A stretch of DNA of 64,000 nt from NCBI RefSeq assembly GCF_900110375.1, contig NZ_FODN01000005.1:62001-126000 (forward strand), written 5' to 3'. The stretch is from Flavobacterium sinopsychrotolerans. Lineage in GTDB: Bacteria; Bacteroidota; Bacteroidia; Flavobacteriales; Flavobacteriaceae. A program made the position numbers and the translations under genes. The notes below the pieces were generated by a model. That model was not told the DNA's origin. It did no database searches and saw only the letters and a list, made by a program, of their open reading frames with translations. This document shows positions 17,534 to 25,874 of this stretch, in pieces (position 1 is the first letter of the stretch; the number at the start of each line of letters is the position of its first letter).

Positions 17534-18145
17534 ATGATAAAAGAAATGAAAAGTTACGAGAAAATTGAACAATACGACACCGAAATTACAGAAGCATTAG
17601 CAGATAATTACAAAGTTATCATTGAGAATTTAGGTGAAGATGTTACGCGCGAAGGACTAGAAAAAACACCAGAACGTGTCGCCAAAGCGATGCAATATTT
17701 AACTCATGGTTACGGATTAGATCCATTAGAGATATTAAAATCGGCAATGTTTACTGAAGACCATCAGCAAATGATTGTGGTAAAAGATATCGAAGTCTAC
17801 TCGATGTGTGAACACCACATGTTGCCATTTTTTGGAAAAGCACATGTGGCTTATATTCCAAATGGTAAAATTGTAGGTTTAAGTAAAATACCAAGAGTAG
17901 TTGATGCTTTTGCCAGAAGAATGCAAGTGCAGGAACGATTGACGGACCAGATTAAAAATTGTATTCAGGACGCTTTGAATCCACTAGGTGTAGCAGTTGT
18001 AATTGAAGCGCAACACATGTGTATGCAAATGCGAGGGATTCAAAAGCAAAACTCGGTTACCACGACTTCTTCTTTTACAGGAGCTTTCGAGAAAGACAAA
18101 ACAAGAAAAGAATTTATTAGCTTAGTTTCCAATAAATTAAGTTAA
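17534..18145 (+). CDS. folE: GTP cyclohydrolase I
   Basis: A 203-residue enzyme (191-199 if the Met at codon 5 is the start). Zinc ligands are Cys92 and His95 in [19 protein letters not shown] and Cys163 in [18 protein letters not shown] and [10 protein letters not shown] are family signatures. It converts GTP to 7,8-dihydroneopterin triphosphate, the first step to folate and other pterins. Placed among photolyase genes, it could raise the supply of the pterin antenna MTHF, or simply be the housekeeping copy; the rest of the genome would tell. An 8-base palindrome GTTTAAAC lies upstream at 17477-17484. Confidence 0.95.
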   Translation: MIKEMKSYEKIEQYDTEITEALADNYKVIIENLGEDVTREGLEKTPERVAKAMQYLTHGYGLDPLEILKSAMFTEDHQQMIVVKDIEVYSMCEHHMLPFFGKAHVAYIPNGKIVGLSKIPRVVDAFARRMQVQERLTDQIKNCIQDALNPLGVAVVIEAQHMCMQMRGIQKQNSVTTTSSFTGAFEKDKTRKEFISLVSNKLS

Positions 18146-18178
18146 TTTTAATTTCTGGAGAACTTACTGAATAAAAAA

Positions 18179-18256
18179 AAGTACACAGATTTAACAGATT
18201 AATACCGTTTATTTCGTTAGTTGAAAATTGGAGTTAATTCGTGTAATTCGTGGCAA
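18179..18256. repeat. Intergenic element with ACAGATTTAACAGATT and TAATTCGTGTAATTCGTGGC segments
   Basis: The gap before the SDR-DUF2867 gene has a segment ending AATTCGTGTAATTCGTGGC and, about 45 bases before it, ACAGATTTAACAGATT. The TTCGTGGC end is shared with the element at 30191-30240. I recall such sequences as dispersed intergenic repeats in Flavobacterium genomes, but only two copies can be compared here and this one lacks a clean left arm. Confidence 0.4.
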
Positions 18257-18268
18257 AAAATACAAACT

Positions 18269-19687
18269 ATGAAAATTCTCTTAACAGGCGCAACAGGTTA
18301 TATCGGGAAGCGACTTTTGCCTTTGTTGGTGGCACAAGGACATGAAATAATCTGTTGTGTAAGAGATAAAAATAGGTTTTATTGTCCAATAGAATTTCAA
18401 AAAAGTGTTACGGCAATTGAAGTTGATTTTCTAAAACAAGAAACATTGACAGCCATTCCCGAAAATATTGATGCGGCTTATTATCTGATTCACTCCATGT
18501 CAGGATCAGCCTCTAATTTTGATGAATTAGAAAGTTTATCGGCGCTGAATTTTGTGCAACGCTTGAATGAAACCAAAGCAAAACAAGTGATTTATTTGAG
18601 CGGAATTGTCAATGACAAATCATTATCCAAACATTTATCTTCCAGAAAAAAAGTAGAAGAAATTTTAAATACAGGAACTTTTGCCGCAACTACTTTGAGA
18701 GCGGGAATTATTGTGGGTTCTGGAAGCGCATCGTTTGAAATCATTCGGGATTTAGTGAATAAACTTCCTATTATGATAACTCCAAAGTGGCTCAATACTA
18801 AATGCCAGCCGATTGCAATTCCGGATGTTCTCGATTTTTTATCCAAATCATTACTGAATCCACTTACCTACAATCAGAGTTTTGACATTGGCGGACCCGA
18901 TATTTTAACGTACAAAGAAATGCTTTTGGGTTTTGCAGAAGCAAAAAAATTAAAGAGATGGATCTTCACTGTCCCAATAATGACACCAAAATTATCTTCT
19001 TATTGGCTCTATTTTGTAACCTCAACATCGTATAGACTCGCATCAGCACTAGTTAGCAGCATGAAAGTCGAAGTAGTTTGCAGTGATAACAGAATCAATG
19101 AGTTATTGCATGTTACGCCGATGTCCTACAAACAAGCGCTTTCCCGTGCATTGATAAAAGTAGACGAAGATAAAGTAGCTTCGAGTTGGAAAGATTCCTT
19201 GGTCAGCGGACGTTTTAGCAGAAACATGTCGGAATATTTGAAAGTTCCAAAAAAGGATTGCTACATCGACCGTCGCAAAATGGAAATTATAGATCGTGAT
19301 TTCACCATCAACAGGATTTGGTCCATCGGTGGTGACACAGGTTGGTATTATGGTGATTGGTTATGGAATTTACGAGGTTTTATTGATAAATTATACGGTG
19401 GCGTAGGTTCTAGAAGAGGAAGAACAAACCGACATGATATACATTCTGGTGATGCCTTGGATTTTTGGCGCGTTTTGTATGCCAATAAAGAAGAAGGAAA
19501 ATTAATCTTATTTGCCGAAATGAAATTACCTGGTGAAGCTTGGTTAGAATTTAAAATTATAGGAAATACTTTGTATCAAGCGGCAACTTTCAGACCCAGA
19601 GGAATTTGGGGAAAATTATACTGGTATTCCGTTTTACCCTTTCATGGGTTTATTTTCGAAGGAATGCTGCAGAAACTGATTAAATAA
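18269..19687 (+). CDS. NAD(P)-binding atypical SDR fused to DUF2867
   Basis: A 472-residue protein when started at MKILLTGATGYIGKRLLP (18269); the frame is open 48 bases earlier but that part lies in the repeat-like leader. An N-terminal NAD(P)-binding domain (TGATGYIGKRL, residues 6-16; YLIHSMSG) is followed by a DUF2867 lipid-binding-like domain from about residue 330 (DALDFWRVL, AEMKLPGEAWLEFKI). E. coli YbjT has a similar arrangement. The substrate is unknown. It is the last + strand gene of the photolyase locus and converges on the - strand set. Confidence 0.85.
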   Translation: MKILLTGATGYIGKRLLPLLVAQGHEIICCVRDKNRFYCPIEFQKSVTAIEVDFLKQETLTAIPENIDAAYYLIHSMSGSASNFDELESLSALNFVQRLNETKAKQVIYLSGIVNDKSLSKHLSSRKKVEEILNTGTFAATTLRAGIIVGSGSASFEIIRDLVNKLPIMITPKWLNTKCQPIAIPDVLDFLSKSLLNPLTYNQSFDIGGPDILTYKEMLLGFAEAKKLKRWIFTVPIMTPKLSSYWLYFVTSTSYRLASALVSSMKVEVVCSDNRINELLHVTPMSYKQALSRALIKVDEDKVASSWKDSLVSGRFSRNMSEYLKVPKKDCYIDRRKMEIIDRDFTINRIWSIGGDTGWYYGDWLWNLRGFIDKLYGGVGSRRGRTNRHDIHSGDALDFWRVLYANKEEGKLILFAEMKLPGEAWLEFKIIGNTLYQAATFRPRGIWGKLYWYSVLPFHGFIFEGMLQKLIK

Positions 19688-19767
19688 TTTTATTTTTTAA
19701 ATATATAAGTCATTTAAGTTTTTATTTGAACTTTCTAAAACTTAAATGCCTTATATGTTAAATCTTT

Positions 19768-21063
19768 TTATTTCAAGATTCCGGCTTTGTAAGTCGCAAT
19801 CGCTCGATCTCTCGCCATGGCGTGTTCTACCATAGGTTTTCCGTAACCTAAATCGAATTCTTTAATCCATTTTCGGATGTAGATTCCTTTCTCATCGAAT
19901 TTTTTCTGTTGAATCTCTGGATTGAAAACACGGAAATAAGGTGCGGCATCACAACCGGTTCCTGCTGCCCATTGCCAGTTACCAACATTGGCAGACATAT
20001 CGTAATCCAGTAGTTTTTCGGCAAAATAGGCTTCACCCCATTGCCACTGAATCATTAAATGTTTAATCAGAAAACTGGCGACCACCATGCGAACTCTGTT
20101 GTGCATGTAACCCGTTTCATTAAGTTGACGCATTCCTGCATCGACCATTGGATAACCAGTTGTTCCCGAACACCAACGTTTGAAATCTTCTTCATTATTG
20201 CGCCACTCAATTCCATCATAAGCCGATTTAAAGTTTTGGGTTACAACTTTTGGGAAACTGAATAAAATTTGCATGAAGAATTCTCTCCAAATCAGTTCAC
20301 TCAAAAAAACATCATTTTTATGAAAGGCCCAATTGACTAATTTCCGTACGCTTACGGTTCCAAAACGCAAATGCGGTGACAGATAAGAAGTTTTGTCCAA
20401 GGCTGGAAAATCTCTTATATCTTGATAATTTGCAATGAATTTTAAATTGTGTGGCTTAACTTTTATGGGACTTTCTTCGAAACCTATTTGTTCCAAAGTT
20501 GGAAAATCAAAACTATTTTTATGGAAATTAGAAAAATGGGATTCCGTATTATATTCCTGAACCGGCGCCATTGATTTGTATTTCTCTAACCATTTATTTT
20601 TAAAGGGAGTGTAAACCGTGTATGGCAATCCGTCCGCTTTTGTGATTTCTTTTTCCTCGAAAATCACTTGATCTTTAAAAGAATAAGCAATGGTTTTATT
20701 TGTTTCCAAAAGTTCACAAATTGCTGTATCACGTTGTATCGCGTACGGTTCGTAATCTTTGTTGAAGAAAACTTCTTTAACATCATATTCTTGTAAAAGT
20801 AATTGCCAAACATTGAAAGTTTTTCCTTTTTTGACCAGAAGTGAGCTTCCAATTTCCTGTAATTGCGTATTTATTTTCGAAAGTGAATCATGGATAAAAC
20901 CTACTCTGGCATCATTTTTTGGTAAACTATCCAAAATGGAATCATCAAAAATAAACAATGGAATCACTGGATATTTTGACCGTAACGCTTGAAATAAACC
21001 TACGCTATCTTCTAAACGCAAATCACGTCTGAACCAAAATATAGAAACTTCTTGCTTGCTCAT
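19768..21063 (-). CDS. Class I CPD photolyase
   Basis: A 431-residue photolyase: antenna domain starting IFWFRRDLRLEDSVGL, FAD domain with SPHLRFGTVSVRKL, ELIWREFFMQIL, TGYPMVDAGMRQLNETGYMHNR, and the canonical flavin loop WAAGTGCDAAPYFRVFNP. It repairs cyclobutane pyrimidine dimers using light. Of the three family members here this is the one with all the classical CPD features. Its ATG shares one base with the SRPBCC stop (TAATG on the - strand), so it is the distal gene of the carotenoid set. This couples pigment synthesis and repair in one transcript direction. Confidence 0.94.
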   Translation of the reverse strand: MSKQEVSIFWFRRDLRLEDSVGLFQALRSKYPVIPLFIFDDSILDSLPKNDARVGFIHDSLSKINTQLQEIGSSLLVKKGKTFNVWQLLLQEYDVKEVFFNKDYEPYAIQRDTAICELLETNKTIAYSFKDQVIFEEKEITKADGLPYTVYTPFKNKWLEKYKSMAPVQEYNTESHFSNFHKNSFDFPTLEQIGFEESPIKVKPHNLKFIANYQDIRDFPALDKTSYLSPHLRFGTVSVRKLVNWAFHKNDVFLSELIWREFFMQILFSFPKVVTQNFKSAYDGIEWRNNEEDFKRWCSGTTGYPMVDAGMRQLNETGYMHNRVRMVVASFLIKHLMIQWQWGEAYFAEKLLDYDMSANVGNWQWAAGTGCDAAPYFRVFNPEIQQKKFDEKGIYIRKWIKEFDLGYGKPMVEHAMARDRAIATYKAGILK

Positions 21064-21524
21064 TACTTTGAATTAAACATTTCGTCCACTTTAATTACAC
21101 GGTACTCGAAAATGGATTTCAATTTATTTTTAACGACCAATGTGTTCATAATTCGGCCCAGAAAACCAAGTGGCAACCCGTAATGCACTACATCAGTCAT
21201 TTTAGTTCCGTTTGGTGTGGCTTCAAAAAAATGTTTGTGGTGCCAAAAACTGTATGGACCAAAACGTTGTTCGTCTATGAAATAACTATTTTCTTTTACT
21301 TGTGTTATTACAGTCATCCATGACAAAGTGATTCCAAAAAGTGGCGTTACTTTATACTGAATAATTTGTCCCGGATACATGGATTTTTGATCAAAATCTG
21401 TGATTTGAAAACCCATTCCTTCCGGTGTAATTTTCTGAAGATTTTTTGGATTTGAAAAAAAGGACCAACATTCTTCGACAGTTGCATTTACGTGCTGAAC
21501 GGTTTCTTGTTTATATATTTTCAT
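21063..21524 (-). CDS. SRPBCC-fold protein
   Basis: A 153-residue protein of the START/SRPBCC (Bet v1-like) fold: HVNATVEECWSFFSNPKNLQKITPE at the N-terminus, then YFIDEQRFGPYSFWHHKHFFE and TKMTDVVHYGLPLG. The family binds hydrophobic ligands in a deep pocket. Homologues commonly sit next to photolyase genes, and this one is translationally coupled to one. A ligand such as a carotenoid, lipid or flavin-related molecule is possible but unproven. It is separated from crtZ by about 180 bases that contain a repeat element. Confidence 0.85.
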   Translation of the reverse strand: MKIYKQETVQHVNATVEECWSFFSNPKNLQKITPEGMGFQITDFDQKSMYPGQIIQYKVTPLFGITLSWMTVITQVKENSYFIDEQRFGPYSFWHHKHFFEATPNGTKMTDVVHYGLPLGFLGRIMNTLVVKNKLKSIFEYRVIKVDEMFNSK

Positions 21525-21539
21525 GGTTGTGTTTTAAAT

Positions 21540-21700
21540 ATAAATGCCTTCATGGAACACTGCGTTCGCGTGAGGGATAAAAGTGGAGCTCTTTTTATAA
21601 TTGGCCTCGTTTTTTTAGAACGAAACCAGCTATAAAAAAGCGGAAACGGATAGCCCGACCCCGCTGTAACGCTAGTGAAAGCGAGGTCACGCCCCAATTG
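21540..21700 (-). repeat. Flavobacterial dispersed repeat element within the carotenoid/photolyase set
   Basis: Read on the - strand, this gap carries GGGGCGTGACC, GGTCGGGCTATCCG, a central AT-rich stem, and TTTTATCCCTCACGCG. It is much richer in GC than its surroundings and codes for nothing convincing. I recall the blocks GGTCGGGCTATCCG and ATCCCTCACGC from interspersed repeats across Flavobacteriia. Its position inside the crtZ-SRPBCC gap suggests a late insertion that could attenuate or process the transcript. Confidence 0.5.
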
Positions 21701-21704
21701 AACT

Positions 21705-22145
21705 TTACATTTTATAATATTTGAAAGGCACAAATAACATTCCGAAACACTCGCCGTGTTCCTTACCCAAATGTTTGTGATGCACTTTGTGTGCTTTTCG
21801 CAAGCCTATTAAATACTTGTTATTGGTATTTTTAAACCACTTAAATCGTTGGTGAATCAAGACATCGTGAATCATGAAATAACAGAATCCGTAAAATGTG
21901 ATTCCGAGTCCAATGAAAAAGAAATAATTCATTCCGCCTTGAACGCCAAAGTAGAAAAGAACGATGCTAGGAAGAGCAAAAATCACAAAGAAAATATCAT
22001 TTCGTTCGAAAATATTTGCGTATTTTGGTTGGTGATGATCGGCATGAAAATACCACATCAAACCATGCATTATGTACTTATGCGTAAGCCAGGTCACACA
22101 TTCCATAAATAGGAAAACACCCAAAAAGATTAAAAAGGAAATCAT
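21705..22145 (-). CDS. crtZ: Beta-carotene hydroxylase
   Basis: A 146-residue membrane protein with the diiron histidine clusters of CrtZ: HKYIMHG, FHADHHQPKY, HDVLIHQR and HKVHHKHLGKEHGE. Four hydrophobic stretches surround them. It adds 3-hydroxyl groups to the beta-rings of carotenoids, converting beta-carotene to zeaxanthin in the inner membrane. No lycopene cyclase is found in the window, so that step must be encoded elsewhere. The gene lies 45 bases downstream of crtB on the same strand. Confidence 0.92.
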   Translation of the reverse strand: MISFLIFLGVFLFMECVTWLTHKYIMHGLMWYFHADHHQPKYANIFERNDIFFVIFALPSIVLFYFGVQGGMNYFFFIGLGITFYGFCYFMIHDVLIHQRFKWFKNTNNKYLIGLRKAHKVHHKHLGKEHGECFGMLFVPFKYYKM

Positions 22146-22190
22146 TATTTTTTTATTTAATTAAAAATATACTTTTCAAAACAGGCATTA

Positions 22191-23030
22191 TTATACCAAT
22201 TTTAATTTATAGGTTACAAAAGATTGCGCCAAAAGACCCGCTTTTGTATAATTAGAAACCCGAATTCTTGCATTTCCAATTTCATCGCAAGGCGTGTTTT
22301 CTAATTTTTTCAGTAGTTTTTTGTAATACACAAATGCGGTATAGACACCAAACTTAGCTTCTATTGGCAACTTTACAATCCCTTGATAGGCGACTTTAAA
22401 ATCTTCTTCGATTTCATTGATGATTGCTGTTTTGGCTTTTTCATCGAATGAGTTCAAATCCACACCAGGGAAATAATTTCGGTTCAAAACTAAATTATCG
22501 TCCTTCAAATCTCTCAAAAAATTAACTTTCTGGAAAGCAGAACCCAAACGCATGGCTTCGTCTTTCAGTTGCTCGTATCGTTTATTGTCACCGGCTACAA
22601 AAACCTTTAAACACATTAGCCCTACGACATCCGCAGAACCATAAATGTAATCATCGTACTCTGCTTTGCTGTGATAATCTGATTTTATCAAATCTAATTT
22701 CATACTTTTCAAGAAAGCCTGAATTAAATCATCGGAGATATTGTATTGTTTTACCGTTTGCTGAAAAGAGTTCAAAATTGGATTCAGACTGATTCCTCTT
22801 TCCATTGATTTGTAATACTCATCCTCAAACTCAGTGATTAAACTTTCTTTGTCAAAACCGTGAAATGAATCTACAATTTCATCCGCAAAACGAACAAATC
22901 CATAGATACTATAAATCGCATCTCTTATACTTGGCGACAACATGTAAACCGCCAGAGAAAAAGAGGTGCTATAGTTTTTTGTAACTAGTTTGCTACATTT
23001 AAAAGATACATCATCAAATAATTGCTTCAT
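22191..23030 (-). CDS. crtB: Phytoene synthase
   Basis: A 279-residue trans-isoprenyl diphosphate synthase. The aspartate-rich motifs are DEIVDSFHG (DxxxD, near residue 48) and FQKVNFLRDLKDD (near residue 165), with STSFSLAVYMLSP at the N-terminus. It condenses two geranylgeranyl diphosphates to phytoene. The start codon lies one base after the crtI stop, so crtI and crtB are translated as a pair. Confidence 0.94.
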   Translation of the reverse strand: MKQLFDDVSFKCSKLVTKNYSTSFSLAVYMLSPSIRDAIYSIYGFVRFADEIVDSFHGFDKESLITEFEDEYYKSMERGISLNPILNSFQQTVKQYNISDDLIQAFLKSMKLDLIKSDYHSKAEYDDYIYGSADVVGLMCLKVFVAGDNKRYEQLKDEAMRLGSAFQKVNFLRDLKDDNLVLNRNYFPGVDLNSFDEKAKTAIINEIEEDFKVAYQGIVKLPIEAKFGVYTAFVYYKKLLKKLENTPCDEIGNARIRVSNYTKAGLLAQSFVTYKLKLV

Positions 23031-23031
23031 A

Positions 23032-24507
23032 TTATTGCTCTGAAAATTGCTTATTAATTAATTCTGACACTAATTTTCCAGAAATTAATGCTGGTGGAAC
23101 ACCTGGTCCCGGAACGGTCAATTGACCTGTGAAATATAAATTCTTTACTTTTTTGCTTTTCAATTTTGGTCTCAAAAAAGCGGTTTGCAATAACGTATTC
23201 GCCATTCCATATGCATTTCCTTTATAAGAGTTGTATTCCGAAACAAAGTCATTTTTACAAAATGATTGTTTAAATATAATATTATTTTTTACACTTTGCT
23301 TTGTTAATGTTTCAAAACGATCCATTATTTTATCAAAATATTCTTCTCGCAACGCTTCAGTATCATTGATTCCAGGCGCCAAAGGAACAAGGAAAAATCC
23401 TGATTCCATTCCTTCGGGAGCGGCAGTTTTATCTGTCACTGATGGAAAATTGGCATAAAACAACGGTTCTTTTGGCCATTGTGGTTCATCATAAATATCC
23501 TTGGCATGCTGATAAAAATCAACATCAAAAAACAACGCATGATGCGAAATATTTTCTATTTTTTTATTGAAACCAACATAGAATAATAATGACGAAGGAG
23601 CAAAAACTCGGCTCTCCCAATATTTCTCAGAATACGCACGATGTTCCTGATCCAATAATGTTTCAGTATGATGGTAATCGGCACCGCTCAAAATCAAATC
23701 GGATGCAATCGTTTCGCCATTGACCAATAATCCTTTGGCCGTTTTATTGTTCACGATTATCTTTTCAATATTAGAATTCGTTTTGAATTTCACCCCTAAT
23801 TCCAACGCTAAACTTTCCATCGCACGAACTACATCAAACATTCCAGTTTTTGGGTGCCAGGTTCCAAGACCAAAATCGGCATAATTCATAAAACTGTAAA
23901 ACGAAGGCGTATCGGATGGTTTGGCTCCAAGAAACAAAACGGGAAATTCCAGAATTTGAATCAACCTTTCATTTTTAAATTTCTTTCGAACATCTTTACT
24001 GATGTTGCTAAAAAACTGTCCAACTTTTTTAGCTGTTTCAACGGTTATTAACTCCAGTGGAGAAACTCCCGGACGATACACTAAATCTTTAATGGCAATA
24101 TCATAATTGCTTTTGGCTTCAGCCATAAAATCATTTAGTATGGTACCGCTACCTTTTTCGATTGCTTCAAAAGCGAAAATAATATCCGTTAAATTATCCG
24201 CAATTGTAATGAAATCATCGATCCCATAATACACTCGGTATGCTGGAGATAACTTTATCAACTCGTAATAATCCGACGTTTTTTTATCAAAATCTGCAAA
24301 AAAACGATCGAACACATCCGGCATCCAGTACCAACTTGGCCCCATGTCAAAAGTGAATCCCTCCATTTTTAATTGTCGTGCTCTTCCGCCAATTGTTGGA
24401 TTTTTTTCATAAACGGTAACATCGTGGCCACTTTGTGCTAAATAACAAGAAGCAGCAAGCGAAGAAAACCCAGAACCTATAATTGCAATTTTTTTTATTT
24501 CTTTCAT
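23032..24507 (-). CDS. crtI: Phytoene desaturase
   Basis: A 491-residue FAD enzyme with an N-terminal dinucleotide-binding motif IGSGFSSLAASCYLAQSG (residues 10-27), EKNPTIGGRARQ, FDMGPSWYWMPD, and a C-terminal bacterial phytoene desaturase signature LYFTGQLTVPGPGVPPALIS. It introduces the double bases leading from phytoene toward lycopene at the membrane. It directly follows the MerR regulator gene, with its own likely promoter in the 36-base gap, and leads the crtI-crtB-crtZ set. Confidence 0.94.
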   Translation of the reverse strand: MKEIKKIAIIGSGFSSLAASCYLAQSGHDVTVYEKNPTIGGRARQLKMEGFTFDMGPSWYWMPDVFDRFFADFDKKTSDYYELIKLSPAYRVYYGIDDFITIADNLTDIIFAFEAIEKGSGTILNDFMAEAKSNYDIAIKDLVYRPGVSPLELITVETAKKVGQFFSNISKDVRKKFKNERLIQILEFPVLFLGAKPSDTPSFYSFMNYADFGLGTWHPKTGMFDVVRAMESLALELGVKFKTNSNIEKIIVNNKTAKGLLVNGETIASDLILSGADYHHTETLLDQEHRAYSEKYWESRVFAPSSLLFYVGFNKKIENISHHALFFDVDFYQHAKDIYDEPQWPKEPLFYANFPSVTDKTAAPEGMESGFFLVPLAPGINDTEALREEYFDKIMDRFETLTKQSVKNNIIFKQSFCKNDFVSEYNSYKGNAYGMANTLLQTAFLRPKLKSKKVKNLYFTGQLTVPGPGVPPALISGKLVSELINKQFSEQ

Positions 24508-24540
24508 TTGTTTAGCAAATATACAAAAAGTTTAAACAAA
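24507..24540 (-). promoter_or_regulatory. crtI promoter -7 element inside an 8-base dyad, candidate regulator site
   Basis: On the - strand, TATATTTG (24516-24523) fits the -7 consensus and predicts a very short crtI leader. It lies between the perfect inverted repeats TTTGTTTA and TAAACAAA (24533-24540 and 24507-24514, 18 bases apart). No TTG is at the usual -33 distance, as expected for an activated or MerR-type promoter. The MerR regulator encoded immediately upstream is the obvious candidate to bind here. Confidence 0.45.
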
Positions 24541-24543
24541 AAA

Positions 24544-25443
24544 TTAAATTTCATCTACTAATTCAGAAATAGAATTGAAAATTGATATTTTATCTGAAAG
24601 CCCTTCTTTATTTATAAACTCCACCAAGCGTCCAGCATACCATAATTCAGTGGTATCATCTAGCAATTCATTGGACATTTTTTGAATGTATCCATCCAAT
24701 ATATCTCTTTCAGGCTGCACTGTCATATAAGAAACAAAAACAATGGAATTGAAATGTTTTTTTAAATCTTTTAGATTATCAATAGGCATACTTTCCCCTA
24801 AATAAATGGTTTTATAGCCATGCAATAGAATCTCATAATTCAGATACATCAAGCCCAATTCATGAATTTCATTCATAGGGAGTGATAGGACAAAAACTTT
24901 ATCGAATTTGGTTTGCTTTAAAATTTGAAGTTTTTCAGTATTTATTAATAATTTTTGCTTGATTAAATAACTGATAAAATGTTCATGAGCAGGCGTTATG
25001 GTATCGGATTGCCACAATAATCCCAGTTCATTCATTAGCGGTATAAAGACTTGATGAAAAACTTCCTTAAATGATTTTTCAGCTATTAACCAATTGTACG
25101 TATTGAAAAACAACTCTTGATCAAAGTTCATCATCGCCATTTTAAACTCACTAATAGCATGACTTTTGGCTGTTTTACTCGAAATTATTTCGCGCACTAA
25201 TGAAGGTATTTTATCTTGGGGATAAGTCGCTATTTTTGAGATTTTATAGCCATAATCATGTAATAAAGTAATATTTAAAAGTTTTTGCAAACTGGCCAAA
25301 TCATACAAACGAATGTTAGTATCCGTACGCATGGGCTGAAGAATATCATAACGTTTCTCCCAAATACGTATGGTATGCGCTTTTATCCCTGAAAGGTTTT
25401 CAAGGTCTTTAATACTGAACACATTTTTTACATTGTTTATCAT
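24544..25443 (-). CDS. MerR-family regulator with cobalamin-binding domain, CarH/LitR type
   Basis: A 299-residue protein. Residues 9-75 form a MerR HTH (FSIKDLENLSGIKAHTIRIW, then RYDILQPMRTDTNIRLY). Residues about 95-170 match the helical B12-binding cap with W144-x9-E154-H155, the motif that packs on adenosylcobalamin in CarH. Residues about 185-299 are a B12-binding Rossmann domain with E192-x-H194-x2-G197, where His194 is the expected lower cobalt ligand. CarH/LitR proteins repress carotenoid and photolyase genes in the dark and release DNA when light breaks the Co-C bond. Gln145 stands where Thermus CarH has His132. Transcribed toward crtI. Confidence 0.88.
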   Translation of the reverse strand: MINNVKNVFSIKDLENLSGIKAHTIRIWEKRYDILQPMRTDTNIRLYDLASLQKLLNITLLHDYGYKISKIATYPQDKIPSLVREIISSKTAKSHAISEFKMAMMNFDQELFFNTYNWLIAEKSFKEVFHQVFIPLMNELGLLWQSDTITPAHEHFISYLIKQKLLINTEKLQILKQTKFDKVFVLSLPMNEIHELGLMYLNYEILLHGYKTIYLGESMPIDNLKDLKKHFNSIVFVSYMTVQPERDILDGYIQKMSNELLDDTTELWYAGRLVEFINKEGLSDKISIFNSISELVDEI

Positions 25444-25806
25444 TTATCGAAATTTAATAAACAAATGTAAAATAAAATTACTTATAAACTCTCATAATAC
25501 CCCCGAAACTTTTTTAAAACTAAAAAAACTTCCAAACATTCTTAAAGAAAAATAAGTTGGAAACGACCATTGAACCTCTACTAATCCCTTATTTCATGGG
25601 TACTATTTTATATTTCTTCATTTCAAAAATAATTAACTCGCTTTTTTCTTTGCCAAAAATTGAATTGTAAATAATTTCAAATTACCAATTGTTAAATCCT
25701 AAAATATAAGTTCACAATTAAAATCCATTCTACATTGAAAAAGGGGATACAATTCCATAAATTGATTCTCCGTAGCAATCCAAACTGGATTTTATAAACA
25801 TCAAAA
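25444..25806. other. Gene-free interval between MerR regulator and CotH gene
   Basis: About 430 bases separate the two coding regions. Apart from the regulator promoter at the left and the CotH terminator at the right I see no convincing reading frame, structured RNA or repeat; the sequence is AT-rich without notable symmetry. Confidence 0.5.
25462..25469 (-). promoter_or_regulatory. -7 element TACATTTG of the MerR regulator gene
   Basis: TACATTTG on the - strand matches TAnnTTTG and lies 18 bases before the ATG, predicting a short leader. A TTTGTTTA half-site identical to that at the crtI promoter overlaps its end, hinting at autoregulation. No TTG is at the usual upstream distance. Confidence 0.4.
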
Positions 25807-25844
25807 AACAGATAAGCAATAGTATAAACTTTTACTTATCTGTT
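25803..25844 (-). terminator. Terminator of the CotH-family gene
   Basis: AACAGATAAG and CTTATCTGTT (25807-25816 and 25835-25844) are perfect 10-base arms with an 18-base loop, followed on the - strand by a T run, 31 bases past the CotH stop. Confidence 0.65.
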
Positions 25845-25874
25845 CTCGATAATAATTAACTTTTTTGTCCGAAA

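Noticed and set aside
21521..21733. 70-residue frame on the - strand
   Set aside because: It spans the dispersed repeat element and the end of crtZ and has no protein-like pattern.
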